Source: JACDCY01 sp964350145 (lineage in GTDB: Bacteria; Gemmatimonadota; Gemmatimonadetes; Gemmatimonadales; Gemmatimonadaceae). From it: a stretch of 64,000 bases of DNA. How positions within the stretch are numbered: the stretch's first letter is position 1; each line of letters begins with the position of its first letter. The translations under genes and the position numbers were made by a program. This document shows, in pieces, positions 26,158 to 34,130 of the stretch. The stretch is from NCBI GenBank assembly GCA_964350145.1, contig CAYGJL010000011.1, forward strand, positions 12,827 to 76,826. The letters are read 5' to 3'. The notes below the pieces were generated by a model. The model saw only the letters and a program-made list of their open reading frames with translations. It was not told the DNA's origin and did no database searches.

Positions 26158-27148
26158 CCCGATCCTCAACCGGCATCCAGACCGGCGCGAATTCCTGACC
26201 ATCGGCGTAGGCGTGTTCGTGGCGCTCTCGCTGCCTGCGTCGCTGCGCCGGTACACACCGCTGGTGAAACGCACGATCCCGTTGATGGGCACGATCGCGG
26301 AAATTCAAATTGTGCACGGCGACGAAAGGTTCGCCGTGGACGCGATCGATGCGGCGATCTCCGAGCTGCGGTGGGTGGAAAGCACGATGACCCGCTTCCG
26401 GAGCGATTCGGACATCGGGCGAGCCAATCTCGGCGCGGGCCGCGACGCGGTGCGAGTCACCGCCGAGTCCGGTGCCGTGATCGCGACCGCGCTGCGCGTT
26501 GCGTTGGTAAGCGACGGCAGGTTCGATCCCGCCATCGGAGCCGCTTCCGAGCTGTGGGACGTTCTCAACCGGCATGAGCCCCCCGCGGCTGACCGCGTCG
26601 AGCGACTTGCCGCGCGCAACATGTGGCGGAAGGTGGACGTGTCGGCGGACGCGGGCTCCGATGGAGCGCTGGTTCGCTTCAATGATTCCGATCTCCGGCT
26701 CGATCTCGGCGCGATCGCCAAGGGCTACGCCATCGACCGCGCAGCCGACGTCCTGCGGCGGCGCGGGGTACGGCACGCAATAATCACGGTCGGCGGAGAT
26801 CTGTACGCGCTTGGCCGGTCGCCGGAAGGGGAGCCGTGGACGGTGGGCATCCGCTCGCCGCACGACCGGGACGAGCTCGTCTCGACGCTGCACGTGAGCG
26901 ACCGTGCCGTTGCCACCTCCGGCGATTACGAGCGCTTCTTCAGCTGGCGTGGCCACCGGTACCACCACCTGATCGATCCGCTGACCGCAGCGCCGAGAAG
27001 CACGTCGTTCCACAGCGCGACCGTGCTGGCCGACCATTGCATGGACGCGGACGCCGCGGCCACGGCAGTATTCGGGATGCCACGCGATGCCGCCCTCGCG
27101 ATTGCGCGCCGGCTCGACTACACCGCCGACGTGATTCCTTTGACCTGA
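26147..27148 (+). CDS. apbE: FAD:protein FMN transferase ApbE
   Basis: Transfers FMN from FAD to threonines of RnfG and RnfD. The N-terminus has a twin-arginine-like signal (RREFLTIG followed by a hydrophobic stretch), so it is exported to the side where RnfG faces. Family motifs include the early PLMGTIAEIQ, DLGAIAKGYAIDRA and the metal/FAD-binding region VGGDLYALG, then HHLIDPLTAAP. It has 333 residues. Its position at the end of the rnf genes matches its expected targets. The short Cys-rich gene overlaps its start. Confidence 0.93.
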   Translation: MALDPILNRHPDRREFLTIGVGVFVALSLPASLRRYTPLVKRTIPLMGTIAEIQIVHGDERFAVDAIDAAISELRWVESTMTRFRSDSDIGRANLGAGRDAVRVTAESGAVIATALRVALVSDGRFDPAIGAASELWDVLNRHEPPAADRVERLAARNMWRKVDVSADAGSDGALVRFNDSDLRLDLGAIAKGYAIDRAADVLRRRGVRHAIITVGGDLYALGRSPEGEPWTVGIRSPHDRDELVSTLHVSDRAVATSGDYERFFSWRGHRYHHLIDPLTAAPRSTSFHSATVLADHCMDADAAATAVFGMPRDAALAIARRLDYTADVIPLT

Positions 27149-27162
27149 GACAGGGAGCAGCC

Positions 27163-27519
27163 ATGAAGACAGTCAACGCGTACTGCTCGGCGTGCGATCA
27201 GGAAGTGAGGCTGGTCCTCACCGACGAGCCGATCGCCGAGGATCCGTCGCCGATACACGACCGCGAGGTAGTGTGTCTCGAGATCGGCGAGCACTGCACC
27301 GGCGCGATGTGCCCGATCGGCGCGGTCCCGCCGGTCGTGATGGCGGCGCGGCTAGTACGGAACGGATTGCAGACGACGATGCAGCCGATAATGACGGCGA
27401 TGTGCCCGGCGTGCGACAGCCGCGCGGACTTCGTGATCGTGAGTAAGGAGTACTGCATCTGCTCCGTGTGCGGCACGACAGCCAGGCGGGACAGCGTCTT
27501 TCCGAAGGTGGTGTGCTGA
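27163..27519 (+). CDS. Cys-rich zinc-ribbon-like protein
   Basis: A 118-residue protein of unknown function. The start ATG 27163 has CAGGGAG about 5 bases upstream. Two-cysteine knuckles occur at the N-terminus (YCSACDQE) and near the C-terminus (MCPACDS, then YCICSVCG), with further Cys in GEHCTGAMCPIG. The pattern suggests one or two zinc ribbons or a metal centre. No catalytic motif is visible. It follows apbE by 14 bases and ends the cluster; a regulator, adaptor or metallochaperone would all fit. Confidence 0.75.
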   Translation: MKTVNAYCSACDQEVRLVLTDEPIAEDPSPIHDREVVCLEIGEHCTGAMCPIGAVPPVVMAARLVRNGLQTTMQPIMTAMCPACDSRADFVIVSKEYCICSVCGTTARRDSVFPKVVC

Positions 27520-27691
27520 TCGTCTGAGGTTTCTCTCGCGCCTGACGGATCAACCGTAAGGCGCGATCGCGCCGGCAAGATGTACGTTGAGTTCGGACCA
27601 GCGATAGCGAGGATGTTTGCCCAGCGTTGGATGCAGATAGCTGAACGTGAACCGGAGCGTTAGCTTCGGGCCCACATGGCCGACCCCCTGA

Positions 27692-28021
27692 CCGCGCTCC
27701 GCAAAGCACTGCGCGACCACATCAGGCGGCAATCTCGTGTACTACGAGAAGATGGACGACACCCACCTGGGAAGCGTCAACGTGTCGATCGCCAAGGCGC
27801 GATCCGCGGCGCTCTTCAGGCGGCCCACCAAAGCGTTTCAGGACGTATTGGCCGCGGGCGGCGAGGGGCTGCGGATTCTGCGGCTGGAGGGAGCCGTCCC
27901 CATCGATGGTGGCGTCCCGATCATCATCGATGAAAAGATCGTCGGTGCGATCGGCGTGTCAGGGGTGACCAGTCAGCAGGATGGCGTAATCGCTGCCGCC
28001 GGGGCCAGCGCGGTCATATGA
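27692..28021 (+). pseudogene. N-terminally truncated GlcG/HbpS-like protein
   Basis: The visible frame reads SGGNLVYYEKMDD, then IAKARSAALFRRPTKAFQD, GAVPIDGGVPIIID and SGVTSQQDGVIAAAG. These are the hallmark motifs of the GlcG/HbpS heme-binding-like domain in the correct order. The usual N-terminal 40-50 residues are missing, and an in-frame TGA sits at 27689-27691. The only usable starts, such as GTG 27737, would begin inside the domain core. It is therefore probably a decayed gene, unless this short form still folds. Bases 27520-27691 upstream hold no recognisable gene or RNA. Confidence 0.6.
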
Positions 28022-28057
28022 CCTCGTTCATCAACCCAAGCGCTGCCGCGCTTGCCG

Positions 28058-28612
28058 CTAGAGCCGCGGCAAAGTGACCCCCGTCTGCGACTGGTACTTA
28101 CCCTTCTTGTCCTTGTAGCTGACCTCCGGCGGCTCGTCACCTCTGAAGAACAGGACCTGTGCGATCCCTTCGTTCGCATAGATCTTCGCCGGCAGGGGAG
28201 TGGTGTTTGAGATCTCGAGCGTCACGTGCCCCTCCCACTCAGGCTCGAGCGGCGTGACGTTGGTGATGATCCCGCACCGTGCGTAGGTGGACTTGCCCAC
28301 CGTGACGGTCAGGACGTCGCGCGGAATCCGGAAATACTCCACCGACCGCGCCAGGGCGAACGAGTTGGGCGGGACGATGCACACATCGCCCTCGAACTTC
28401 ACGAAGGAGTCGGGATCGAACGCCTTGGGATCCACGATCGAGCTGAGCACGTTGGTGAAAATCCTGAACTCGTGCGCCACCCGCATGTCGTAGCCGTACG
28501 AGCTCACTCCATAGGAGATCACGCCCTCGCGCACCTGTCGCCCCTCGTACGGATCGATCATGCCGTGCTCGGTGGCCATGCGCGTGATCCAGCGATCGTT
28601 CATAATCGACAT
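28058..28612 (-). CDS. dcd: dCTP deaminase
   Basis: Deaminates dCTP to dUTP for thymidylate synthesis. It has 184 residues. Family motifs are SYGYDMRV, VPPNSFALARSVEYFRIP, the active-site GKSTYARCGI and the C-terminal YQSQTGVTLPRL. The Gln-containing tail fits nucleotide binding. A bifunctional dCTP deaminase/dUTPase cannot be excluded from sequence alone. It is the second reverse-strand gene and is divergent from nuoA, with 194 bases between them; I see no convincing promoter in that gap. Confidence 0.93.
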   Translation of the reverse strand: MSIMNDRWITRMATEHGMIDPYEGRQVREGVISYGVSSYGYDMRVAHEFRIFTNVLSSIVDPKAFDPDSFVKFEGDVCIVPPNSFALARSVEYFRIPRDVLTVTVGKSTYARCGIITNVTPLEPEWEGHVTLEISNTTPLPAKIYANEGIAQVLFFRGDEPPEVSYKDKKGKYQSQTGVTLPRL

Positions 28613-28806
28613 AAGGGCTCGGATATGGGCGGTTTCCGGCTAGGTCGCGACCGCCGCAATGTACGGGCGCTGAAAGTGCATTGGAAGCCGATGGTCCATG
28701 GCGTTGAAATAGCTTTTCTCCCCGGATAGACTTCCCCGCGACGATGCTCGTGAAACATTTCACGAGCCCGGCCGGCCCCATTTCCACGAGCCCGTACCGC
28801 CCAGCG

Positions 28807-29211
28807 ATGGTCAAAGCCTACATACCGGTTCTGCTGCTGATGGGCTTCGCCGCGATAAACGCGGTGTTGATGCTCGGACTGTCGGCGCTCACGCTGCGCA
28901 GCCGCCCCACCGCGGACAAGCAGATCCCGTACGAATCCGGAATCACCCCCCTCGGCGACGCACGGGAGCGGTTCTCGGTCAAGTTCTACATGGTCGCTAT
29001 GCTGTTCATCATCTTCGACATCGAGACCGTGTTCATGATCCCGTGGGGCGCGCGCTACAAGCAGCTCTCCTGCACGGAGCCACTGGTGAACGGCAACTGC
29101 GCCGCGGCCAACGTCTCCTTTTTCGGGCTGGGCGAGATGCTCGTCTTCATGGCGATCCTGCTCGTGGGCTACATCTACGTATGGAAGAAGGGAGCGCTGC
29201 AGTGGGATTGA
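28807..29211 (+). CDS. nuoA: NADH-quinone oxidoreductase subunit A
   Basis: Small membrane subunit of complex I. Three helices are visible, and the loop KQIPYESGITPLGDARERFSVKFY with FDIETVFMIPW is the standard NuoA signature. From ATG 28807 the protein has 134 residues, the usual length, and begins MVKAYIPVLLL as in homologs. ATG 28744 upstream would add 21 non-hydrophobic residues; neither start has a clear Shine-Dalgarno site. It is the first gene of a nuoA-N operon in canonical order. Confidence 0.92.
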   Translation: MVKAYIPVLLLMGFAAINAVLMLGLSALTLRSRPTADKQIPYESGITPLGDARERFSVKFYMVAMLFIIFDIETVFMIPWGARYKQLSCTEPLVNGNCAAANVSFFGLGEMLVFMAILLVGYIYVWKKGALQWD

Positions 29212-29870
29212 GCCGCCACCCTTCGCTCGCGGACACACAGACCCTGGCGGCCCGGACGACCGCCGACCGGCAGATCGTCTCCTACGACCCGAAGTCGCAG
29301 GAAGGGTGGGTCACCACGCGGCTCGACTTCCTGGTGAATTGGGGGCGCGCCAACTCGCTCTGGCCGATGCCGTTCGGGACCGCCTGCTGCGCGATCGAGT
29401 TCATGGCGACCGCCGCGAGCCACTACGACCTCGCGCGCTTCGGCATGGAGCGCATGAGCTTCTCGCCGCGCCAAGCCGACGTGCTCATCTGCGCCGGACG
29501 CGTGCCGTTCAAGCTCGCGCCGATCATCCGCCGGATCTGGCAGCAGATGCCGCAACCCAAGTGGTGCATCTCCATGGGCGCATGCGCCTCGACCGGCGGC
29601 ATGTTCGACAACTACGCCGTGGTGCAGGGAATAGACACGATCATTCCGGTGGACGTGTACGTCCCCGGCTGTCCACCGCGTCCCGAGGGGCTGCTGCACG
29701 GGATCAGGATGCTCCAGGAAAAGGTCAAGAACGAGCGCGGCGCCGACAAGCGCGTGCGCGACGAGATGGAGCCGGATCCCAACAGCAAGCTGTACATCCC
29801 GCCCGACATGATCGACGAGCTGTCGGAGCCGTTCGGCAACTCCGTCCACCAGACCCGCTCCGCTCCGTGA
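29202..29870 (+). CDS. nuoB: NADH-quinone oxidoreductase subunit B (N2 cluster)
   Basis: Holds the terminal [4Fe-4S] cluster N2 next to the quinone site. The tandem cysteines in GTACCAIEFMA are Cys62 and Cys63, with further ligands in MGACASTGG and VYVPGCPPRPE. The start is GTG 29202, with GGAG 7 bases upstream, inside the end of nuoA. It has 222 residues; the C-terminal tail after about residue 185 is an Asp/Pro-rich extension. The stop overlaps nuoC as GTGA. Confidence 0.96.
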   Translation: MGLSRHPSLADTQTLAARTTADRQIVSYDPKSQEGWVTTRLDFLVNWGRANSLWPMPFGTACCAIEFMATAASHYDLARFGMERMSFSPRQADVLICAGRVPFKLAPIIRRIWQQMPQPKWCISMGACASTGGMFDNYAVVQGIDTIIPVDVYVPGCPPRPEGLLHGIRMLQEKVKNERGADKRVRDEMEPDPNSKLYIPPDMIDELSEPFGNSVHQTRSAP

Positions 29871-30568
29871 CCGCGCCTTTCGCTGTCGTGACGCCGGGAA
29901 GCGCATCGCCCGGCGCGAGCGCACCCGCTACGCCGCGGAACCTCCCGCATTCCGGCGGCGAGCCCAATCCGTCGGCGGAAGCGCTGCGCGCGAAGTTCGG
30001 CACCGCGATCGAGCGCGTGGACGTGGTGTGGGGCGAGACGACGGTATGCCTGCAGGGAGATCGCTTGCTCGAGATCGTGCAATGGCTGCACGACGATCCC
30101 GGGCAGCAGTACGACTATCTCTCCGACGTCACGGCCGTCGAGCACCGCGACTTCGACCAGCCGCTGGAAGTCGTCTGGCACCTGCGGTCGCTACCGTTCC
30201 GCCGCTTCCTGCGCCTGAAGGTGAGAATCCCTCAGGGCGAGCAGCTGGAAGTGGACAGCGTGTGGCCCGTGTACAAGGGCGCTGACTGGCTGGAGCGCGA
30301 AGCGTACGACATGTTCGGTATCACCTTCCGCGGCCACCCGGACCTGCGCCGCATCATGATGTGGGAGTCGTTCAAGGAAGGCTACCCGCTACGGAAGGAT
30401 TTCCCGCTGCGCGGCCGGTTCAGCCGCTCGGAGCAGCTCCGCCAGGCGCTCGATCAGGATCCGGAAGCACGCTACTCCATGGAAGAACTGTCGGTCGCGG
30501 ACGCGTTCGAGGACCTGCCGCCCGACATGCGCGAGCGGCTCGCCTCGGGCGAAAAGGTGGGCGAATGA
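29867..30568 (+). CDS. nuoC: NADH-quinone oxidoreductase subunit C
   Basis: Hydrophilic 30-kDa-type subunit, 233 residues. Motifs YDYLSDVTAVEH, VYKGADWLEREAYDMFGITFRGHPD in part, and EGYPLRKDFPL are the family signature. The N-terminal 40 residues are Ala/Ser/Pro-rich and not conserved, so a start at GTG 29888 is possible; GTG 29867 is preferred because of the GTGA coupling with nuoB. It is separate from nuoD rather than fused. The stop overlaps nuoD as ATGA. Confidence 0.95.
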   Translation: MTAPFAVVTPGSASPGASAPATPRNLPHSGGEPNPSAEALRAKFGTAIERVDVVWGETTVCLQGDRLLEIVQWLHDDPGQQYDYLSDVTAVEHRDFDQPLEVVWHLRSLPFRRFLRLKVRIPQGEQLEVDSVWPVYKGADWLEREAYDMFGITFRGHPDLRRIMMWESFKEGYPLRKDFPLRGRFSRSEQLRQALDQDPEARYSMEELSVADAFEDLPPDMRERLASGEKVGE

Positions 30569-31872
30569 GCCCACGGCGAACGGTGGAGTACGAGCTGTCC
30601 ACGACGGGGGTGGACGCCCAGGGACGCCCGCGCCGAGTGCCGCTCGTAACCGAAGGCGGCGCTGCGGTCGCGCTGGAGCCGCCGCTTGCCTTGGAGCCGG
30701 AACTCGAGGGTGAGCACATGCTCATTAACATCGGTCCCCAACACCCCGCGACGCACGGCGTGCTGCGGCTGGTGCTGGAGCTGGACGGCGAGACGGTGGT
30801 CCGCTGCATCCCACACGTCGGGTACCTGCACTGCGGCTTCGAGAAGATCGGCGAGTACCGGCAGTACAACCAGATCATTCCGTGGACCGACCGGGAGGAC
30901 TACCTCAACTCGCCCGGCAACAACGTCGCGTTCGTGCTCGGCGCGGAGCGTCTGTTCGGGATCGAGATCACGGAGCGGTGCAAGGTCCTGCGCGTCATCG
31001 CGTGCGAGCTGTCGCGGATAATGTCGCACCTCGTCTGGCTCGGCACGACCTGCATAGACATCGGAGCGTTCACCCCCTTCCTGTGGAGCTTCCAGGAGCG
31101 GGAGAACATCTACAAGCTGTTCGAGGACTGGATCGGCGCGCGGCTCACGACGTCGCTGACGCGCGTCGGCGGCATGGGCGCCGACGTCCCGTCGGGCTGG
31201 ACCCAAGGGCTCAACAACTTCATCCGCACCTTCCCAAAGACGATCGACGAAGTGGACCGGATGCTCACCCGCAACGCGATCTGGGTGGGCCGCACGGTCG
31301 GGCTCGGCGTGATGTCGCCGGAAGAAGCGGTGAACTACGGACTGTCGGGCCCGATGCTGCGCGCCTCGGGCGTGGCGTACGACGTTCGGCGCGACTTCCC
31401 GTACCTCGACTACGAGACGTACGACTTCGACGTGCCCGTTTCCACTCACGGCGACGTGTACGACCGTTATCTCGTGCGAATGGAAGAGATGCGGCAGTCG
31501 GTGCGCATTCTGCAGCAGGCGCTCGCACGCCTTCCGGACGGCCCGATCAACGTGGACGATCCGCGCGTGATCCTGCCGCCCAAGAACAAGGCGATGAGCG
31601 AGATGGAATCCATGATCCATCACTTCAAGCTGGTGATGGAAGGCCCGCGCCCGCCGATCGGGGAAGCCTACGTCGCGGTCGAGAGCCCGAAGGGAGAGAA
31701 GGGCTACTATATGGTCTCCGACGGCACGTCGAAGCCCGTGCGCTGGCGCATCCGTCCGCCGTCGTTCGTCAACCTGTCCTCCATCCCGAAGATGGTCGAA
31801 GGTCACCTGCTCTCCGACGTGATCGCGATCAACGCGAGCATAGACATCGTCATGGGGGAGATCGACCGATGA
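30565..31872 (+). CDS. nuoD: NADH-quinone oxidoreductase subunit D
   Basis: The 49-kDa subunit that forms the quinone cavity with NuoB. After a variable 45-residue leader the conserved part starts NIGPQHPATHGVLRL. HVGYLHCGFEKIGE, DREDYLNSPGNN and the C-terminal SIDIVMGEIDR are all present. It has 435 residues. It overlaps nuoC and the following YbjQ-like gene by ATGA. Confidence 0.96.
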   Translation: MSPRRTVEYELSTTGVDAQGRPRRVPLVTEGGAAVALEPPLALEPELEGEHMLINIGPQHPATHGVLRLVLELDGETVVRCIPHVGYLHCGFEKIGEYRQYNQIIPWTDREDYLNSPGNNVAFVLGAERLFGIEITERCKVLRVIACELSRIMSHLVWLGTTCIDIGAFTPFLWSFQERENIYKLFEDWIGARLTTSLTRVGGMGADVPSGWTQGLNNFIRTFPKTIDEVDRMLTRNAIWVGRTVGLGVMSPEEAVNYGLSGPMLRASGVAYDVRRDFPYLDYETYDFDVPVSTHGDVYDRYLVRMEEMRQSVRILQQALARLPDGPINVDDPRVILPPKNKAMSEMESMIHHFKLVMEGPRPPIGEAYVAVESPKGEKGYYMVSDGTSKPVRWRIRPPSFVNLSSIPKMVEGHLLSDVIAINASIDIVMGEIDR

Positions 31873-32234
31873 GTCCGCTCTTCGAGCGCGGCACCGGCCC
31901 GGCGCTGATCAAGCTGAGCACCACACATTCGATCCCCGGCTACGAGGTCGAGGAGATAGTGGGAATCGTCACCGGCGAGTGGGTCGGTGGCGTCAATCTC
32001 TTTCGCGACTTCTTCGCCGGCGTACGCGACATCGTCGGCGGACGGAGCGCGTCGCTGGAGCGGGCGCTGCGCGACGGGCGCGAGGCTTGCCTCGAGGAAT
32101 TGCGCGAGTCCGCGTACGATCTGGGCGCGCAGGCGGTGGTCGGGGTCAAGTTCGATTACTCGCCGTTCAACAAGATGCTGCTGCTCGCCGCCTCGGGCAC
32201 CGCCGTTCGCCTGATCGTGGAGCGTCCACGGTGA
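31869..32234 (+). CDS. YbjQ/UPF0145 family protein between nuoD and nuoE
   Basis: A 121-residue protein of the UPF0145 heavy-metal-binding-like family. The motifs STTHSIPGYEVEEIVG, then GIVTGEW with a glycine-rich stretch, then AYDLGAQAVVGVKFDYSP are typical and suggest an oligomeric barrel. The function of the family is unknown. It overlaps both neighbours by 4 bases (ATGA with nuoD, GTGA with nuoE), so it is an integral member of the nuo transcript even though it is not a complex I subunit. Confidence 0.85.
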   Translation: MSPLFERGTGPALIKLSTTHSIPGYEVEEIVGIVTGEWVGGVNLFRDFFAGVRDIVGGRSASLERALRDGREACLEELRESAYDLGAQAVVGVKFDYSPFNKMLLLAASGTAVRLIVERPR

Positions 32235-32761
32235 CGCACGCTTCCGCGCTCGCGATGGCTCCCGGCGGCCACGCCCCGGAGTCGCACGTCCCGGTGTTCA
32301 CGGGCGAGACGCGCAAGCAGCTCGATGAGCTGCTCACGCGCTATCCCACGAAAATGGCCGCGCTGCTCCCCGCGCTGTGGCTCGTGCAGGACTCGCGCGG
32401 CTGGGTCAGCGACGGCTCCATGGCGGAGGTCGCCGAGCTGTTGGACCTGACGCCGGCGTACGTGAAGGGCGTGGTGACGTTCTACTACATGTATCACCAG
32501 CACCCGGTGGGGAGGTACTTCATCCAGGTGTGCACGACTTCGCCGTGCGGCATCTGCGGCGCCGAGGATGTGGTACAGGCGCTGCTCAAGGAAACCAGGT
32601 GCGGCGAGCTGGGCACGACTTCACCCGACGGGAAGTTCACCGTAATCGAAGTGGAATGCCTGGGCGCGTGCGGCTTCGCCACGCCGATCATGGTCAACTC
32701 CGAGTTCATCGAATCGGTGACGGCCGATGGCGTTTCGGCTCTACTGGCAAGGTTCGAATGA
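32231..32761 (+). CDS. nuoE: NADH-quinone oxidoreductase subunit E
   Basis: 24-kDa-type subunit with the [2Fe-2S] cluster N1a. The ligands lie in CTTSPCGICGAED and CLGACGFATP. The helical N-domain shows LDELLTRYPTKMAALLPALWL. It has 176 residues from GTG 32231; ATG 32255 would trim eight residues. It is followed by a 55-base gap containing heptad repeats, the only sizeable gap in the nuo operon. Confidence 0.95.
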   Translation: MTHASALAMAPGGHAPESHVPVFTGETRKQLDELLTRYPTKMAALLPALWLVQDSRGWVSDGSMAEVAELLDLTPAYVKGVVTFYYMYHQHPVGRYFIQVCTTSPCGICGAEDVVQALLKETRCGELGTTSPDGKFTVIEVECLGACGFATPIMVNSEFIESVTADGVSALLARFE

Positions 32762-32765
32762 GAGA

Positions 32766-32793
32766 GCTATTGGCCGTTGGCTGTTGGCTATTG
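32766..32793. repeat. Four tandem heptamers between nuoE and nuoF (family B)
   Basis: Units are GCTATTG, GCCGTTG, GCTGTTG, GCTATTG, the reverse complement of the CAATAGC/CAACAGC units upstream of mdh. The array starts 4 bases after the nuoE stop and ends 23 bases before the nuoF ATG. It lies inside the operon, so it must be transcribed. No opposing array is present in this gap. Confidence 0.88.
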
Positions 32794-32816
32794 GGCACTG
32801 CGGAGAGAACGGGCTG

Positions 32817-34130
32817 ATGGGTTTCCCTCATAAACCGCACGAGCGCGAGACGCCCGTTCTGTCGGAGCACTTCGGCAATGCCGCGGCGCGATCGCTCGAC
32901 GGCTGGAAGAAGCTCGGCGGGTACAAGGCGCTGGAGAAGGCGCTGGGCATGCAGCCCGCCGAGATCGTGGAAGTCGTGAAGGCGTCGGGGCTGCGCGGCC
33001 GCGGTGGCGCCGGATTCCCTACGGGCATGAAGTGGTCGTTCATGAAGCCCGGCGACGGGAAGGCGCACTATCTCTGCTGCAACGCCGACGAGTCGGAGCC
33101 AGGCACGTTCAAGGACCGCGAGATCATGCGGTGGACGCCGCACGCGCTCGTCGAGGCGTGCGCGATCGGCGCGTATGCCATCGGCGCGGAGACGGCGTAC
33201 ATCTACATTCGCGGCGAGTTCACTGAGCCGCTGGACGAGATGAATCGAGCCGTGAAGGAAGCATACGCGGCGGGAATCGTCGGCAAGAACGCGATGGGCA
33301 CCGGCAAGCGCGTGGACGTGCACGTGCACAAGGGCGCGGGCGCGTACATCTGCGGGGAAGAGACCGCGCTGATGAACTCGCTCGAGGGCCGGCGCGGCAA
33401 TCCCCGCATCAAGCCGCCGTTCCCCGCGGTGTCGGGTTTGTTCGGCATGCCCACGACGATCAACAATGTCGAGACGCTGGTCGCGGTGAACCACATCCTC
33501 ATGCGCGGCGCCGACTGGTACAAGGGGATGTCTCTGTCCAACCCGAAGAGCACGGGCACCAAGCTGTTTTCCGTGTGCGGCAACGTCGCGCGCCCGGGCA
33601 ATTACGAAGTGCAGATGGGCTTTCCCTTCAAGGATTTCCTGTACGGCGTATGCGGCGGCCCGCTCGAGGGGCGGCAGTTCAAGGCGGTGATTCCAGGCGG
33701 CGTGTCGGTGCCGATCCAGAATATGGAGGAGGCCGAAGCGACGCTCATGGACTACGAGGGCTTCGTGGAGCGCGGCTCGATGCTCGGCTCCGGCGGCGTC
33801 ATCGTGATAGACGACGCGCAGAACATGGTCAAGGTGATTGCCCGCATCGCGCGGTTCTTCGCGCACGAGAGCTGCGCGCAGTGCACCCAGTGCCGCGAGG
33901 GTACGGCGTGGGCCACGCGGATCCTCGAGCGCATAGCGGACGGACACGGCGCGACGGAAGACCTGGACACGCTGCTCGACATCTCCGAGGACATGACGGG
34001 GAAGACGATTTGCGTCCTCAGCGATTCGTGCGCGACGCCTATCGTATCGGGGATCAAGAAGTTCCGGGAGGAGTTCGAGGTGCTGATCAAGCAGCGGCGG
34101 GTCCACCCGGTCGCGGCGGCGGTGGCCTGA
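32817..34130 (+). CDS. nuoF: NADH-quinone oxidoreductase subunit F (NADH/FMN site)
   Basis: 51-kDa-type subunit that binds NADH, FMN and cluster N3. GLRGRGGAGFPTGMKW is the NADH/FMN glycine-rich loop, CNADESEPGTFKDRE follows, and GAYICGEETALMNSLEG is another signature. Cluster N3 ligands are in CAQCTQCREGT with a distal cysteine near LSDSCATP. It has 437 residues. The start ATG 32817 (MGFPHKP) follows the heptad array; the frame is open further upstream but encodes the repeats themselves, so I reject an earlier start. Confidence 0.95.
   Translation: MGFPHKPHERETPVLSEHFGNAAARSLDGWKKLGGYKALEKALGMQPAEIVEVVKASGLRGRGGAGFPTGMKWSFMKPGDGKAHYLCCNADESEPGTFKDREIMRWTPHALVEACAIGAYAIGAETAYIYIRGEFTEPLDEMNRAVKEAYAAGIVGKNAMGTGKRVDVHVHKGAGAYICGEETALMNSLEGRRGNPRIKPPFPAVSGLFGMPTTINNVETLVAVNHILMRGADWYKGMSLSNPKSTGTKLFSVCGNVARPGNYEVQMGFPFKDFLYGVCGGPLEGRQFKAVIPGGVSVPIQNMEEAEATLMDYEGFVERGSMLGSGGVIVIDDAQNMVKVIARIARFFAHESCAQCTQCREGTAWATRILERIADGHGATEDLDTLLDISEDMTGKTICVLSDSCATPIVSGIKKFREEFEVLIKQRRVHPVAAAVA

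Noticed and set aside
27550..27732. Reverse-strand frame of 60 codons in the gap before the GlcG remnant
   Set aside because: Strand-like sequence at the C-terminus looked mildly real, but there is no ribosome site, no recognised family and it overlaps the remnant.
28744..28806. Longer nuoA start at 28744
   Set aside because: Adds 21 residues without homology; the family-like N-terminus begins at 28807. It cannot be excluded fully because neither start has a ribosome site.
32727..32816. Earlier nuoF start at 32727
   Set aside because: The added 30 residues encode the end of nuoE and the heptad array (RAIGRWLLAIGH), not conserved NuoF sequence.
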